64,000 bases of DNA from Faucicola sp048551375 (lineage in GTDB: Bacteria > Pseudomonadota > Gammaproteobacteria > Pseudomonadales > Moraxellaceae): assembly GCF_048551375.1 (NCBI RefSeq), contig NZ_JBLYZJ010000004.1:1-64000 (forward strand), in the 5' to 3' direction. Every line of letters begins with the position of its first letter. The first letter of the stretch is position 1. Positions 7,533-17,883 of this stretch are shown piece by piece. The notes under the pieces were generated by a model. It saw nothing but the letters and a program-made list of their open reading frames with translations, ran no database searches and had not been told where the DNA came from. The position numbers and the translations under genes are program-made.

Positions 7533-8884
7533 TAGACAATATTACCCCTGACCAAATCCGCCAAACCATAGACGATTTTTTGGCATTTCAATTTCAAAAA
7601 AAAGGCGAAAAGGAACTCAAAGCCCTTGATAAAGCCACGGAACAAGGCGATAGCCAAGCCATCAGCGATTTACAGGCACAACTTGCCCCACTCAAAGAGA
7701 AATATCAAAAAGCTAACTGGCTTGCCGATGCCGTGCGTATGGCAGGACAGCTCAAGTTTGGCACACATATCTCCAAGGGCATTCACCCCGATGCCAAAGG
7801 CGATAACATCCGCTTTGACCCTGTGCATGATGTGCCGTTTGTCGGTTCGCACAGCTTGAAAAGTAGTTTACTTGATGCCAATGGCAATGCGGCAGCGTTA
7901 CCGTTGGCAGGTTTTTTTGATTGGTGGGTGGATGAAACGAATGGCATCAAAATGCGAGATGTGATTTTGGCAAATCATCCTGCTTTGAGAGGTGCGTTTG
8001 CCGATGATGAAACCTTATCGGAAAGCTACAGCCAAGCGTTTTTTGACAGTTTAAGCAGTCAAATCAGCACAGGTAACACCCACGAACGCAATAAACAACT
8101 GCTTTGGGCTGTGGCAAATGACGATTATCACACCATTATTCCATTACAACCATCCGTATTAACCCATGAGTTTTTTCAAAAAATCAATGGGTTACGCTAT
8201 TCTGATGCTAATAAACAAGCTCGTGATAACCGTGCCAAAAAGACCGCTGAACAATTTCCCTATATCAGTATCAAAGACTTGGCAACGGTACAACTGGGCG
8301 GTACAAAACCACAGAACGTGTCGCAATTGGTGAGCAAACAAAGCGGTCGCCATTATCTTTTACCATCAATCCCCCCTACTTTTGCAGGAGCGAAAGATTT
8401 AAGCATTGCAAAATCTTCCCACAGTTTATTTGATGTACGCTCACTCAATTTCTTGCTCAAAGACTCGCTCGACAGTTTATTTGACAATATCAACATCAAG
8501 CATAACACCGTGCATATCCGTGACGGTCGCAAAGCGATTATCGACTTTATTTTATATAAAATCATTCAAATTGCGATAAGTATTCAAACAACACGCCCAG
8601 CAGGTTGGTCAAAAGATTATGCGTTAAACATGGCTCAAAAATATTGGCTTGACCCCAAGCGTGGTGAATTAGACGGTGAAGAAAATTTTCAAACTGAACG
8701 TGATAAAGGTGACTGGAAAAAGGACTTAGAACGTCAATTTGCCGACTGGTTGCAAAGCGTATTAAGACAAAAATTTAAAGCCATCGCCCAAGATTTTTCG
8801 GATGCTGAATACCGTGAGTGGACACGAGAAATGCAAGATGCCATCAAACAAAGCGAACGTGTAGGACAAGGAGCATTCCGATGA
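7529..8884 (+). CDS. csy1: Csy1 (Cas8f), large subunit of the type I-F effector
   Basis: The 451-residue protein starts with ITPDQIRQTIDDFLAFQFQKKGEKEL, typical of Csy1, and has the family's LKFGTHISKGIHPDAKG segment near residues 71-87. Csy1 forms the tail of the surveillance complex with Csy2, reads the CC PAM and opens the target duplex. Length is normal for the family. Its ATG overlaps the stop of the zinc-ribbon gene by four bases, and its own stop overlaps csy2 by four, so the operon is tightly coupled. Expression should depend on the promoter near 6266. Confidence 0.93.
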   Translation: MIDNITPDQIRQTIDDFLAFQFQKKGEKELKALDKATEQGDSQAISDLQAQLAPLKEKYQKANWLADAVRMAGQLKFGTHISKGIHPDAKGDNIRFDPVHDVPFVGSHSLKSSLLDANGNAAALPLAGFFDWWVDETNGIKMRDVILANHPALRGAFADDETLSESYSQAFFDSLSSQISTGNTHERNKQLLWAVANDDYHTIIPLQPSVLTHEFFQKINGLRYSDANKQARDNRAKKTAEQFPYISIKDLATVQLGGTKPQNVSQLVSKQSGRHYLLPSIPPTFAGAKDLSIAKSSHSLFDVRSLNFLLKDSLDSLFDNINIKHNTVHIRDGRKAIIDFILYKIIQIAISIQTTRPAGWSKDYALNMAQKYWLDPKRGELDGEENFQTERDKGDWKKDLERQFADWLQSVLRQKFKAIAQDFSDAEYREWTREMQDAIKQSERVGQGAFR

Positions 8885-9828
8885 GTTATATATATCCAGA
8901 ACGCATATTAATCGGCTATTTGCTATTAGAAAATATGACGGTTATCAATGCCAATGCCATTTCTAGCCCATTGACCTATGGCTTTCCTGCTGTGACTGGC
9001 TTTACTGGGGCAGTTCATGCCCTTAGCCGTAAAGTTGGGGCGATTGAGGGGCTTGATGAATTTGCTTTAGACGGGGTGCTGATTGCTTGTCAAGATTGCC
9101 AAGTACAAGCGTATCGTGAAAGCCCTTTTAAAGATTTTACCTTTATCCAAACTCGCAATCCGATTTTAAAATCGGGCAAAACCGCTTCGATTGTCGAAGA
9201 AGGGCGTTGTCATCTAAAGGTATCGCTATTGATTGGGGTGTATCGTGAAAGCCGTTTTGGTTTGGACGAAGCGGTCATTTCACAACTGTGTGATACCGTC
9301 AAACAACTGGCACAGCAACAACGTTGGGCTGGCGGTAGTGTCACTCGCTTACGTCAAGTCAGCTTTATCAAAACCGATGATTTAGACAGCTCAAAAACCA
9401 AACTTTATCCTGCGTTTGTACTAATGGACGCTTATCAAGATTTATTGGACATTACCGATGAATTAACAACCGCCAATCCCAAGGCAACCCTGCTGGATGC
9501 CTTGATTGAAACCGCCACTTTGCACCATATTCCAAATACTAATAATAGCGAAACGCATTGGCAAAACACATCTGTCAAATCGGGGCGTGGTTGGCTTGTG
9601 CCGATGCCGATTGGCTTTCAAGGGATTTCACCGATATTTGCCAAAGGTGAGATGGCAAATAGCCGTAACCCAGAATACCCCAGTCAATATGTCGAAAGTC
9701 TATACAGTCTAGGAAAATGGCAATTTCCCAATAGTATCAACGATTTATCCAAAGCCTTATGGTATCAGCGTTATGATGCCGAACAATCTTTATACCTAGT
9801 CACTCAACAATCTCAAATTGCCGATTAA
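8881..9828 (+). CDS. csy2: Csy2 (Cas5f) effector subunit
   Basis: At 315 residues this fits Csy2, which pairs with Csy1 at the 5' handle of the crRNA. Family features include YIYPERILIGYLLLENMTVINANAIS at the N-terminus, the TYGFPAVTGFTGAVHALSRK segment (RAMP-like), and the central GGSVTRLRQVSFI region. The ATG at 8881 overlaps the csy1 stop (ATGA). A longer in-frame version beginning at 8818 lies inside csy1 and has no support. The stop is followed by AAAGGAG, the ribosome site of csy3, 13 bp ahead of it. Confidence 0.93.
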   Translation: MSYIYPERILIGYLLLENMTVINANAISSPLTYGFPAVTGFTGAVHALSRKVGAIEGLDEFALDGVLIACQDCQVQAYRESPFKDFTFIQTRNPILKSGKTASIVEEGRCHLKVSLLIGVYRESRFGLDEAVISQLCDTVKQLAQQQRWAGGSVTRLRQVSFIKTDDLDSSKTKLYPAFVLMDAYQDLLDITDELTTANPKATLLDALIETATLHHIPNTNNSETHWQNTSVKSGRGWLVPMPIGFQGISPIFAKGEMANSRNPEYPSQYVESLYSLGKWQFPNSINDLSKALWYQRYDAEQSLYLVTQQSQIAD

Positions 9829-9840
9829 AGGAGAATTATC

Positions 9841-10869
9841 ATGGCAAAAACTGCTCTAAAAACCGCTTCTGTCCTTGCTTTTGAACGTAATCTTGATATT
9901 TCTGATGCGTTTTTTTGGCAAATGGATAGCCAAAACACCGATAAACAAACCGCTAATGAAAAAACGATTGTCACCGTACAAGAAAAATCGGTGCGTGGCA
10001 CAATCAGTAACCGCCTAAAAAATGCCATTATCAACGACCCTGCCAAACTCGATGCCGAAACCGAAAAAGCCAACTTACAACGTGTCGATGCCAGTAGCCT
10101 TGACGAAGATAGAGATACTTTGGTGGTGAATTTTAGCTGTAAAGTCTTGCCATTTGACGGTAAGCCAAACGTCTGTAATGACCAAGATTATCAAAAGAAA
10201 CTGTTGGAAGTCGTAAAAGGTTATAAAGCCACTCATGGCATGAGCGAACTTGCCAAGCGGTATGCGGTGAATATCGCCAATGCTCGCTTTTTATGGCGTA
10301 ACCGTGTTGGGGCGGAATCGGTAAGCGTAACGGTAAAACATGGTCAAAACAGTGTGACTTTTAACAATGCTCGTGAGTTGTCATTGCGTGATTTTAACCA
10401 AAACAGTGCCGAATTGACACAGCTTGCTAAGTGGATTGAGGCAGGGTTAAATGGTGATGAGTTTGTGATTTTATATGTCGAAAGCAAAGCTATCGTTGGC
10501 TATGGACAAGAAGTCTATCCGTCACAAGAATTGATTTTGGATACAGGTAGTAAAAAAAGCAAAGTGCTATACCGTGTTGGCGATGTCAGCAAAAACCACG
10601 CAGGGATGCACTCACAAAAAGTCAGCAATGCCATTCGTACCATTGACGACTGGTATCCTGATGCCGAGTTTCCGATTGCGGTTGAACCGTATGGGGCAGT
10701 CACCACGCTTGGTACAGCATTTCGCCAACCCAAGCAAAAGCAAGATTTTTACAGCTTGTTTGACGGTTGGGTGTTAAAAGACGAAGTGCCAACGCCAGAG
10801 CAACAACATTATGTCATGGCGGTGCTGATTCGTGGCGGTGTGTTTGGTGAAAGTGGCAAAGAATCATAA
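9841..10869 (+). CDS. csy3: Csy3 (Cas7f) backbone subunit
   Basis: This 342-residue protein is the Cas7 subunit that polymerises along the crRNA (six copies in known I-F complexes) and whose thumbs kink out every sixth base. The start MAKTALKTASVLAFERNLDISDAFFW is characteristic, as are the RGTISNRLKNA segment and the C-terminal EQQHYVMAVLIRGGVFGESGK. AAAGGAG sits at a good distance before ATG. The base flipping performed by this protein is the reason that the mismatches at positions 6 and 12 in the promoter target near 6257-6274 are considered tolerable. Confidence 0.95.
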   Translation: MAKTALKTASVLAFERNLDISDAFFWQMDSQNTDKQTANEKTIVTVQEKSVRGTISNRLKNAIINDPAKLDAETEKANLQRVDASSLDEDRDTLVVNFSCKVLPFDGKPNVCNDQDYQKKLLEVVKGYKATHGMSELAKRYAVNIANARFLWRNRVGAESVSVTVKHGQNSVTFNNARELSLRDFNQNSAELTQLAKWIEAGLNGDEFVILYVESKAIVGYGQEVYPSQELILDTGSKKSKVLYRVGDVSKNHAGMHSQKVSNAIRTIDDWYPDAEFPIAVEPYGAVTTLGTAFRQPKQKQDFYSLFDGWVLKDEVPTPEQQHYVMAVLIRGGVFGESGKES

Positions 10870-10878
10870 GGAGGCATG

Positions 10879-11478
10879 ATGAAATTCTATCAAGAACTGA
10901 CCATTATCCCCGAGCCTGAAATTCCGCCTTATGTCATGTGGTCAAAGATTTTTACCCAGTTGCATATTGCCTTTGCGGATGTCAAAAATAACCACGGTAT
11001 TGACACGATTGGGGTAAGTTTCCCCAATTATCAATTTACCGAAAAACAGGGCAAAACCTTTGCCACGTTGGGCTATAAATTGCGGATTTTCGCCCCAACT
11101 GAGCAAGAACTTCAAACGCTGAATTTGGATAAATGGCTAGAGCGTCTGACTGATTATGTGCACATCAAACGCATTCAAGCCGTGCCAAAACCGCATGGGT
11201 TTGTGGTGGTAAAACGTTACCGCTATAAAGATTTTGACAAAAAAGTCGCTGAATTCGCGGAATTTAAAGGCATTAGCCAAGAGGACGCATTAACCCACTG
11301 CCGTGAGCATAAACGCCCGATTAAGCATTATCCTTTTATCAGCTTAAAGAGCGAAACCAACCAATCGGATTATAAGCTGTCGATTGTACAGGAAAGTGCC
11401 AATAGCGAAAAAGTGGGCAGTTTTAACACCTATGGCATTAATAATCAGTCAAAGGATGTCACTGTTCCGCATTGGTAA
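10879..11478 (+). CDS. csy4: Csy4 (Cas6f) crRNA-processing endoribonuclease
   Basis: Csy4 cuts the array transcript at the 3' base of each repeat hairpin and stays bound to the crRNA. The 199-residue form starting at 10879 is preferred over the ATG one codon earlier, because AAGGAGG (10868-10874) is then four bases away and the active-site histidine falls at His29 (QLHIAF), the same number as in the Pseudomonas enzyme. The ISLKS segment corresponds to the active-site serine region. The protein ends just before the leader. The substrate stem is CCACC-GCATA-GGTGG with handle CTTAGAAA. The minus-strand mini-CRISPR keeps the same fold and is a likely second substrate. Confidence 0.93.
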   Translation: MKFYQELTIIPEPEIPPYVMWSKIFTQLHIAFADVKNNHGIDTIGVSFPNYQFTEKQGKTFATLGYKLRIFAPTEQELQTLNLDKWLERLTDYVHIKRIQAVPKPHGFVVVKRYRYKDFDKKVAEFAEFKGISQEDALTHCREHKRPIKHYPFISLKSETNQSDYKLSIVQESANSEKVGSFNTYGINNQSKDVTVPHW

Positions 11479-11668
11479 TTGTGTTTTATCAAAAGTTTTT
11501 AACCAAAGCCTTTTTAACCAAAAATAGGGGTGAATAACCCTTATTTTTCACTCTATAAAAACTTGCATAAATATCAATAAGTTATAGTAAGACTAAAAAT
11601 GGAGGGTAAAAAAGGGTTTTTTACTCTCTAGCCCTTGCTATAACTGATTTTTTTAGGATAAAATTCCT
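11479..11668 (+). promoter_or_regulatory. CRISPR leader with IHF-like site
   Basis: This AT-rich 190-bp stretch lies between csy4 and repeat 1. TATCAATAAGTTA at 11572-11584 fits the IHF consensus WATCAANNNNTTR exactly; IHF bends the leader for spacer integration in type I-E and I-F systems. A near-perfect inverted repeat follows (GAGGGTAAAAAA at 11602-11613, TTTTTTACTCTC at 11617-11628). Promoter boxes for the array are not clear. TATAGT at 11583 and TATAAC at 11639 are possible -10 elements. Confidence 0.75.
11520..11548 (+). terminator. Possible terminator of the csy operon
   Basis: AAAAATAGGG and ACCCTTATTTTT form a stem with one bulge about 40 bases after the csy4 stop, ending in a T run. 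It would end the cas transcript before the array's own promoter. Confidence 0.5.
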
Positions 11669-14600
11669 ATTCACCACCGCATAGGTGGCTTAGAAAACGT
11701 AAACGGCGACCATACTGATTTTAGTGATATTCACCACCGCATAGGTGGCTTAGAAAAAAGAGGGAGGTTTTGAAGACTTTTTTATGCTATTCACCACCGC
11801 ATAGGTGGCTTAGAAATAAAGCCAAGCGTAAATCACTTGGCTGGCTACATTCACCACCGCATAGGTGGCTTAGAAATATGAAAACACTCAAGCTACGCAT
11901 ACGAGATAATTCACCACCGCATAGGTGGCTTAGAAAGTCCACAATTGGCACAACATAGGCGACCAGATATTCACCACCGCATAGGTGGCTTAGAAAATGA
12001 AGATGAAGCAAATTCACGCAAAACCTTTATTCACCACCGCATAGGTGGCTTAGAAAGTAAGAAAGAATATCCGTCCATCAAAGGGCAGATTCACCACCGC
12101 ATAGGTGGCTTAGAAACAACAACCCTAAAGCCAAGCGTAAATCACTTGGATTCACCACCGCATAGGTGGCTTAGAAATTGTTTTGTTGTTCGGCTAAATC
12201 AGCCTTGTAATTCACCACCGCATAGGTGGCTTAGAAATGAAACGGTTAGCCAACCTGTGATTGAGCAAAATTCACCACCGCATAGGTGGCTTAGAAAAAC
12301 CCAATTCAACCAATTTTTACAAAAGCACAATTCACCACCGCATAGGTGGCTTAGAAATGTAAATTTAATATCTTGAGTAATCATGCGTTATTCACCACCG
12401 CATAGGTGGCTTAGAAAAATGGCTGTGCCTGTTATCATAAGGGCGTTTTATTCACCACCGCATAGGTGGCTTAGAAATAATCCGAAGCCACCGACAGGCA
12501 CGGATGGCTATTCACCACCGCATAGGTGGCTTAGAAATGCTTGAAACAATCTATCGCTTGCCATTTCGGATTCACCACCGCATAGGTGGCTTAGAAATTT
12601 TAAAAGTAGTTGAAAAACCCTGTTGCTTGATTCACCACCGCATAGGTGGCTTAGAAAACACGAGCAACAGCCGAATTTTGAAATGCCGAATTCACCACCG
12701 CATAGGTGGCTTAGAAAATTTGGGAATATATCCATAAGGGTATCAACTCATTCACCACCGCATAGGTGGCTTAGAAATGGCAAGTCTTATATTACAGATG
12801 AGGAGCTTGATTCACCACCGCATAGGTGGCTTAGAAATCACAAATTAAAAATAGGGTAAAAGCTACCCCATTCACCACCGCATAGGTGGCTTAGAAAAAT
12901 GCACGATACCGTAATAATCCATGTTCCCTATTCACCACCGCATAGGTGGCTTAGAAATCCGCAATGCCTAACGCACTATTTAAAGATTCAATTCACCACC
13001 GCATAGGTGGCTTAGAAATTAATTCACCATTGCGACACGCATAAATCAGAATTCACCACCGCATAGGTGGCTTAGAAACGGATAATGCTAGAGGTAAGCT
13101 CCATTAGGTTATTCACCACCGCATAGGTGGCTTAGAAATGTATGGTCGCAAACGCTTAACGATATCTTTAATTCACCACCGCATAGGTGGCTTAGAAAAC
13201 ATTTTGCCAGTCGTCCGCATTTGACGACTCATTCACCACCGCATAGGTGGCTTAGAAAACCTAGAACGCCCCTATGGGGCAAAATTAGCCATTCACCACC
13301 GCATAGGTGGCTTAGAAATCAAAGAAGGCAGAGGCTTGTCAATCGACAAAATTCACCACCGCATAGGTGGCTTAGAAACAAAAAAGCCGACATATCAATA
13401 TCCACCAAAGATTCACCACCGCATAGGTGGCTTAGAAAAGTTTGTCACCCTGCACCGCTTGCCAGTATAGATTCACCACCGCATAGGTGGCTTAGAAAAA
13501 TAAAAATAGCAACGCCAGCTTCAGCACCAAATTCACCACCGCATAGGTGGCTTAGAAATGCCGCTGCAATGTGGTTGTATTCGAGCCTTAATTCACCACC
13601 GCATAGGTGGCTTAGAAAAGAACAGTTAGACGGAGGGAGTCAGCCAATACATTCACCACCGCATAGGTGGCTTAGAAAAAAAACACCGCTAACGAAGTGC
13701 AAAACTTTGGATTCACCACCGCATAGGTGGCTTAGAAATCAAAAGGATTATATCATGTCTTATCAAAGCGATTCACCACCGCATAGGTGGCTTAGAAATG
13801 CTTCATCACAAGTGGCAAATACAAAGGCTGATTCACCACCGCATAGGTGGCTTAGAAACACCAAACTCACAAGGTTTGATATGCTCGGCAATTCACCACC
13901 GCATAGGTGGCTTAGAAAAATAAAAATAGCAACGCCAGCTTCAGCACCAAATTCACCACCGCATAGGTGGCTTAGAAACAATAAAGCCATCAATTACATT
14001 TTCAGGAACGATTCACCACCGCATAGGTGGCTTAGAAAGCTCAACAATTTAGGGGGTTGTCTGGTCCTGAATTCACCACCGCATAGGTGGCTTAGAAATA
14101 TGGTAAGAACCCACAAGGCTTGCAAAAGATATTCACCACCGCATAGGTGGCTTAGAAAAATCTGCCCTTGAATGCCCTGATTTTATTTTTATTCACCACC
14201 GCATAGGTGGCTTAGAAATGTGTCGCTATCGGCAAAGAAAATGCTATTTTATTCACCACCGCATAGGTGGCTTAGAAATGTTTCACCGCTGGCGATATTT
14301 GCACTACCGCATTCACCACCGCATAGGTGGCTTAGAAATTGATGAAATCCTGCGTATCAAAGAGGCGGTAATTCACCACCGCATAGGTGGCTTAGAAAAA
14401 AACTTGTCCTGCTGGTCAAAAGTTAGTTGGTATTCACCACCGCATAGGTGGCTTAGAAAAATCACCGCCTGCACCACTGCCACCAGTCCAAATTCACCAC
14501 CGCATAGGTGGCTTAGAAACCGTGTATCATTTCAACACACGGGGCATTATTATTCACCACCGCATAGGTGGCTTAGAAAAATCTATCTTCTTTTTGTTGT

Positions 14601-15753
14601 TGTTGCCTGCTATTCACCACCGCATAGGTGGCTTAGAAAAGTCCGTGTGAGCGAAGCCATTCACGCACATAATTCACCACCGCATAGGTGGCTTAGAAAG
14701 TAGCGAGGACACGCTGTCACACACGACCATGATTCACCACCGCATAGGTGGCTTAGAAACAACGTGATTGAGCGTATTGAGCGGTTTTGTCATTCACCAC
14801 CGCATAGGTGGCTTAGAAAGTCAAGGCTTACTTCATGTTCACGGTGTTGAGATTCACCACCGCATAGGTGGCTTAGAAAACAGTGTGGGCAGTTGATATA
14901 GGCTGTTGTTGTATTCACCACCGCATAGGTGGCTTAGAAAACTTTGAAAGCCTGCCATCGTCTTATGATGGTATTCACCACCGCATAGGTGGCTTAGAAA
15001 ACCAAGTTGTGGTTTTTGGTTTTGGCGATTCTATTCACCACCGCATAGGTGGCTTAGAAATTTTTGTACTAACCAACTGGCGTAAGTATGTCATTCACCA
15101 CCGCATAGGTGGCTTAGAAATGCTAAATCTTATGCAAAGTCATTACAAAATGATTCACCACCGCATAGGTGGCTTAGAAACCTATGACGATGTTTTGATA
15201 ATGCCTTGGCTAATTCACCACCGCATAGGTGGCTTAGAAATGTTTAGAGATTTGCACGAATCAGCAAAACAAATTCACCACCGCATAGGTGGCTTAGAAA
15301 GTCACAATGGTTAATAGAAATATAACCAAAAAATTCACCACCGCATAGGTGGCTTAGAAAAAAGCCAAAGTCAAGGTAATTGGGTGTTTATGAATTCACC
15401 ACCGCATAGGTGGCTTAGAAATATAAAGTATTATCCGAAATCTTTGATAAAATATTCACCACCGCATAGGTGGCTTAGAAAAGTACGGTTGCAGGGACTG
15501 CCACAAATGTTGTATTCACCACCGCATAGGTGGCTTAGAAAAATACCCAGTTTTGTACTTTGAAGGGTGAATTATTCACCACCGCATAGGTGGCTTAGAA
15601 AGTTTATCGTATTTATCCGAAAATGGATGGTCAATTCACCACCGCATAGGTGGCTTAGAAAAACTGTGCCAAATAATTACTACGGCTCTTATAATTCACC
15701 ACCGCATAGGTGGCTTAGAAACAACCGTGGATGAAGTCATTGAGCAATGCGAA

Positions 15754-16261
15754 ATTCACCGCCACATAGGCGGCTTAGAAATGTAGTTTTTTCCGTCCTT
15801 TAACTGGGTGTTTATTCACCGCCACATAGGCGGCTTAGAAAAGATGTGAATAGTGCGATTTTGCTGTCATGGGATTCACCGCCACATAGGCGGCTTAGAA
15901 ATCATCATCTGAATAAAACTTGCCAAATCCACAATTCACCGCCACATAGGCGGCTTAGAAAATATAAATCACCGCTATATTTTTTACCATGTAATTCACC
16001 GCCACATAGGCGGCTTAGAAATTTGGGCGTAAGCATTACGCCCCTACAAAGACATTCACCGCCACATAGGCGGCTTAGAAATGAAACTGGATTGATTGGT
16101 GTGCCGTCTGTTGATTCACCGCCACATAGGCGGCTTAGAAATTGTGTCATACAAACACCTCAAGTAAATTTTAATTCACCGCCACATAGGCGGCTTAGAA
16201 AACAGCAACAAGACCCTGCGATTGACCTAAACGATTCACCGCCACATAGGCGGCTTAGAAA
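15754..16261 (+). repeat. Block of nine covarying variant repeats within the array
   Basis: Repeats 69-77 read CCGCC-ACATA-GGCGG instead of CCACC-GCATA-GGTGG. Two changes are a compensating pair in the stem (A-T pair to G-C) and one is in the loop; the flanks and handle are unchanged. All nine copies share the three changes, and the common form lies on both sides. Since each new repeat is copied from the leader-end repeat, this block needs either two switches of that repeat or import of a segment from another array. Confidence 0.97.
16022..16053 (+). other. Spacer 73, matching the host's own REP palindrome family
   Basis: The central 23 bases of this 32-nt spacer (from GGGCGTAAGCATTACG) are identical to the REP copy at 28990-29012. 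Its edges (TTT before, ACAAA after) also resemble the flanks of other REP copies, such as 35847-35870. It lies in the variant-repeat block. It was probably taken from the host chromosome or from an element carrying a REP copy. Confidence 0.8.
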
Positions 16262-17702
16262 TGTTTTATCTGATTTAGCAAGCTCACTGGTCAAATTCAC
16301 CACCGCATAGGTGGCTTAGAAATAACAAATTTGCATTATCCATTTTTGCACCTTATTCACCACCGCATAGGTGGCTTAGAAAACTTCGTCATGTATGCTC
16401 ATCGTGTTTTCTCTATTCACCACCGCATAGGTGGCTTAGAAATCTATAAAGTCCGAGGCGACTACGCCACCATTATTCACCACCGCATAGGTGGCTTAGA
16501 AACTGTGCTGATACGCTCTTGGGGAGCATTTGGAATTCACCACCGCATAGGTGGCTTAGAAAGTCAAGTGCTGGATTTTTTTAAGACCTACTGAATTCAC
16601 CACCGCATAGGTGGCTTAGAAAAAACTCACGCTTGACGGTGGACGGCTTAACTTATTCACCACCGCATAGGTGGCTTAGAAATTATTTTTATTGTCGCCT
16701 GTTTTGCTTTTAGTATTCACCACCGCATAGGTGGCTTAGAAATCAATCACTTTTATCAAGTTGCAAAACTCAACATTCACCACCGCATAGGTGGCTTAGA
16801 AAAATTTGCAGTATCCATAGCTTTCTTAGCCATAATTCACCACCGCATAGGTGGCTTAGAAAAGTTGGGATAAAACTGTTGCTGGCGGTTGGAAATTCAC
16901 CACCGCATAGGTGGCTTAGAAATGCTAGTACGCCTAAGCCCACGACTGAACCAAATTCACCACCGCATAGGTGGCTTAGAAATGACTCACAGGCTACGGC
17001 ATGAAATAAGGATGATTCACCACCGCATAGGTGGCTTAGAAAGCAAATTTTTACACTGTTTTTGCTGATAACTGATTCACCACCGCATAGGTGGCTTAGA
17101 AAGCCAAATTTTAGACTTTTATATTTGGCAGACTATTCACCACCGCATAGGTGGCTTAGAAACCGTCACTTGTGATTTATCCCAAACCCAGTCAATTCAC
17201 CACCGCATAGGTGGCTTAGAAAATACAGCAAAATATTGGGTTTATCCATGTCAAATTCACCACCGCATAGGTGGCTTAGAAAAAAAATAGTCGTGGTGAC
17301 GTACTGTATGAAAAATTCACCACCGCATAGGTGGCTTAGAAATTAGCGTCCGCTCCCACCAATGTGACTCCAGAATTCACCACCGCATAGGTGGCTTAGA
17401 AAGCCTAGCTATTCCCATCTTTGCCACCTACTCAATTCACCACCGCATAGGTGGCTTAGAAATGTAGGGCAGGATATCGTCCTGTCTGCTCAACATTCAC
17501 CACCGCATAGGTGGCTTAGAAAGTTAAGCGTACCAACTTGGTTAGGCACGGTCAATTCACCACCGCATAGGTGGCTTAGAAAAGTAAGAATTTATGCAAT
17601 CCGAAAAAACCACGATTCACCACCGCATAGGTGGCTTAGAAAAATGCGTTTTTGGAGGGCGTTAGTGGCAGTATATTCACCAGCTCACAGGTGGCTTAGA
17701 AA

Positions 17703-17883
17703 TAATATTGGTAAAATAGCTTTCGGTGGGTTGCTTATCAAGCATATAGGGGATTTTAAACATCATAATAATCTAAATAACAACAGCCTAATTTTTAAGC
17801 TATCAATCTAAATTTTAATGATAATAATTACTATTAATGTTATTATTTGCTATTTTTAAAATCTATTTAAAATTAGCCAAATT
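17703..17883 (+). promoter_or_regulatory. Intergenic region with Fur box before fhuC
   Basis: This AT-rich gap separates the array from the iron genes. TGATAAT-A-ATTACTA at 17819-17833 is a 7-1-7 inverted repeat close to the Fur consensus (TGATAAT-N-ATTATCA, five of seven in the second arm). It lies about 50 bases before the fhuC start, as expected for iron-repressed uptake genes. Confidence 0.7.

Larger units (their letters stand above)
11669..17702 (+). CRISPR. Type I-F CRISPR array, 101 repeats and 100 spacers
   Basis: The 28-bp repeat (ATTCACCACCGCATAGGTGG followed by CTTAGAAA) recurs every 60-61 bp, so spacers are 32-33 nt. The first and last repeat starts are 6006 bp apart, which is 100 units plus six bases. 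Direction is plus: the leader is at the left, the repeat has the I-F handle CTTAGAAA at its 3' end, and the last repeat (17675-17702) is degenerate in its hairpin (CCAGCTCACAGGTGG). Nine repeats at 15754-16261 form a variant block. Spacers 31 (13499-13530) and 38 (13919-13950) are identical. Spacers 3 and 8 overlap by 24 nt and show a CC PAM. The array's length and near-identical repeats suggest long activity. Apparent open frames through it are repeat artefacts. Confidence 0.99.

Noticed and set aside
11770..16594. Long open frames across the array, with repeated HSPPHRWLR- or IHHRIGGLE-type peptides
   Set aside because: They are translations of CRISPR repeats, open only because the 60-bp period is a multiple of three. 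No ribosome sites or protein-like composition are present.
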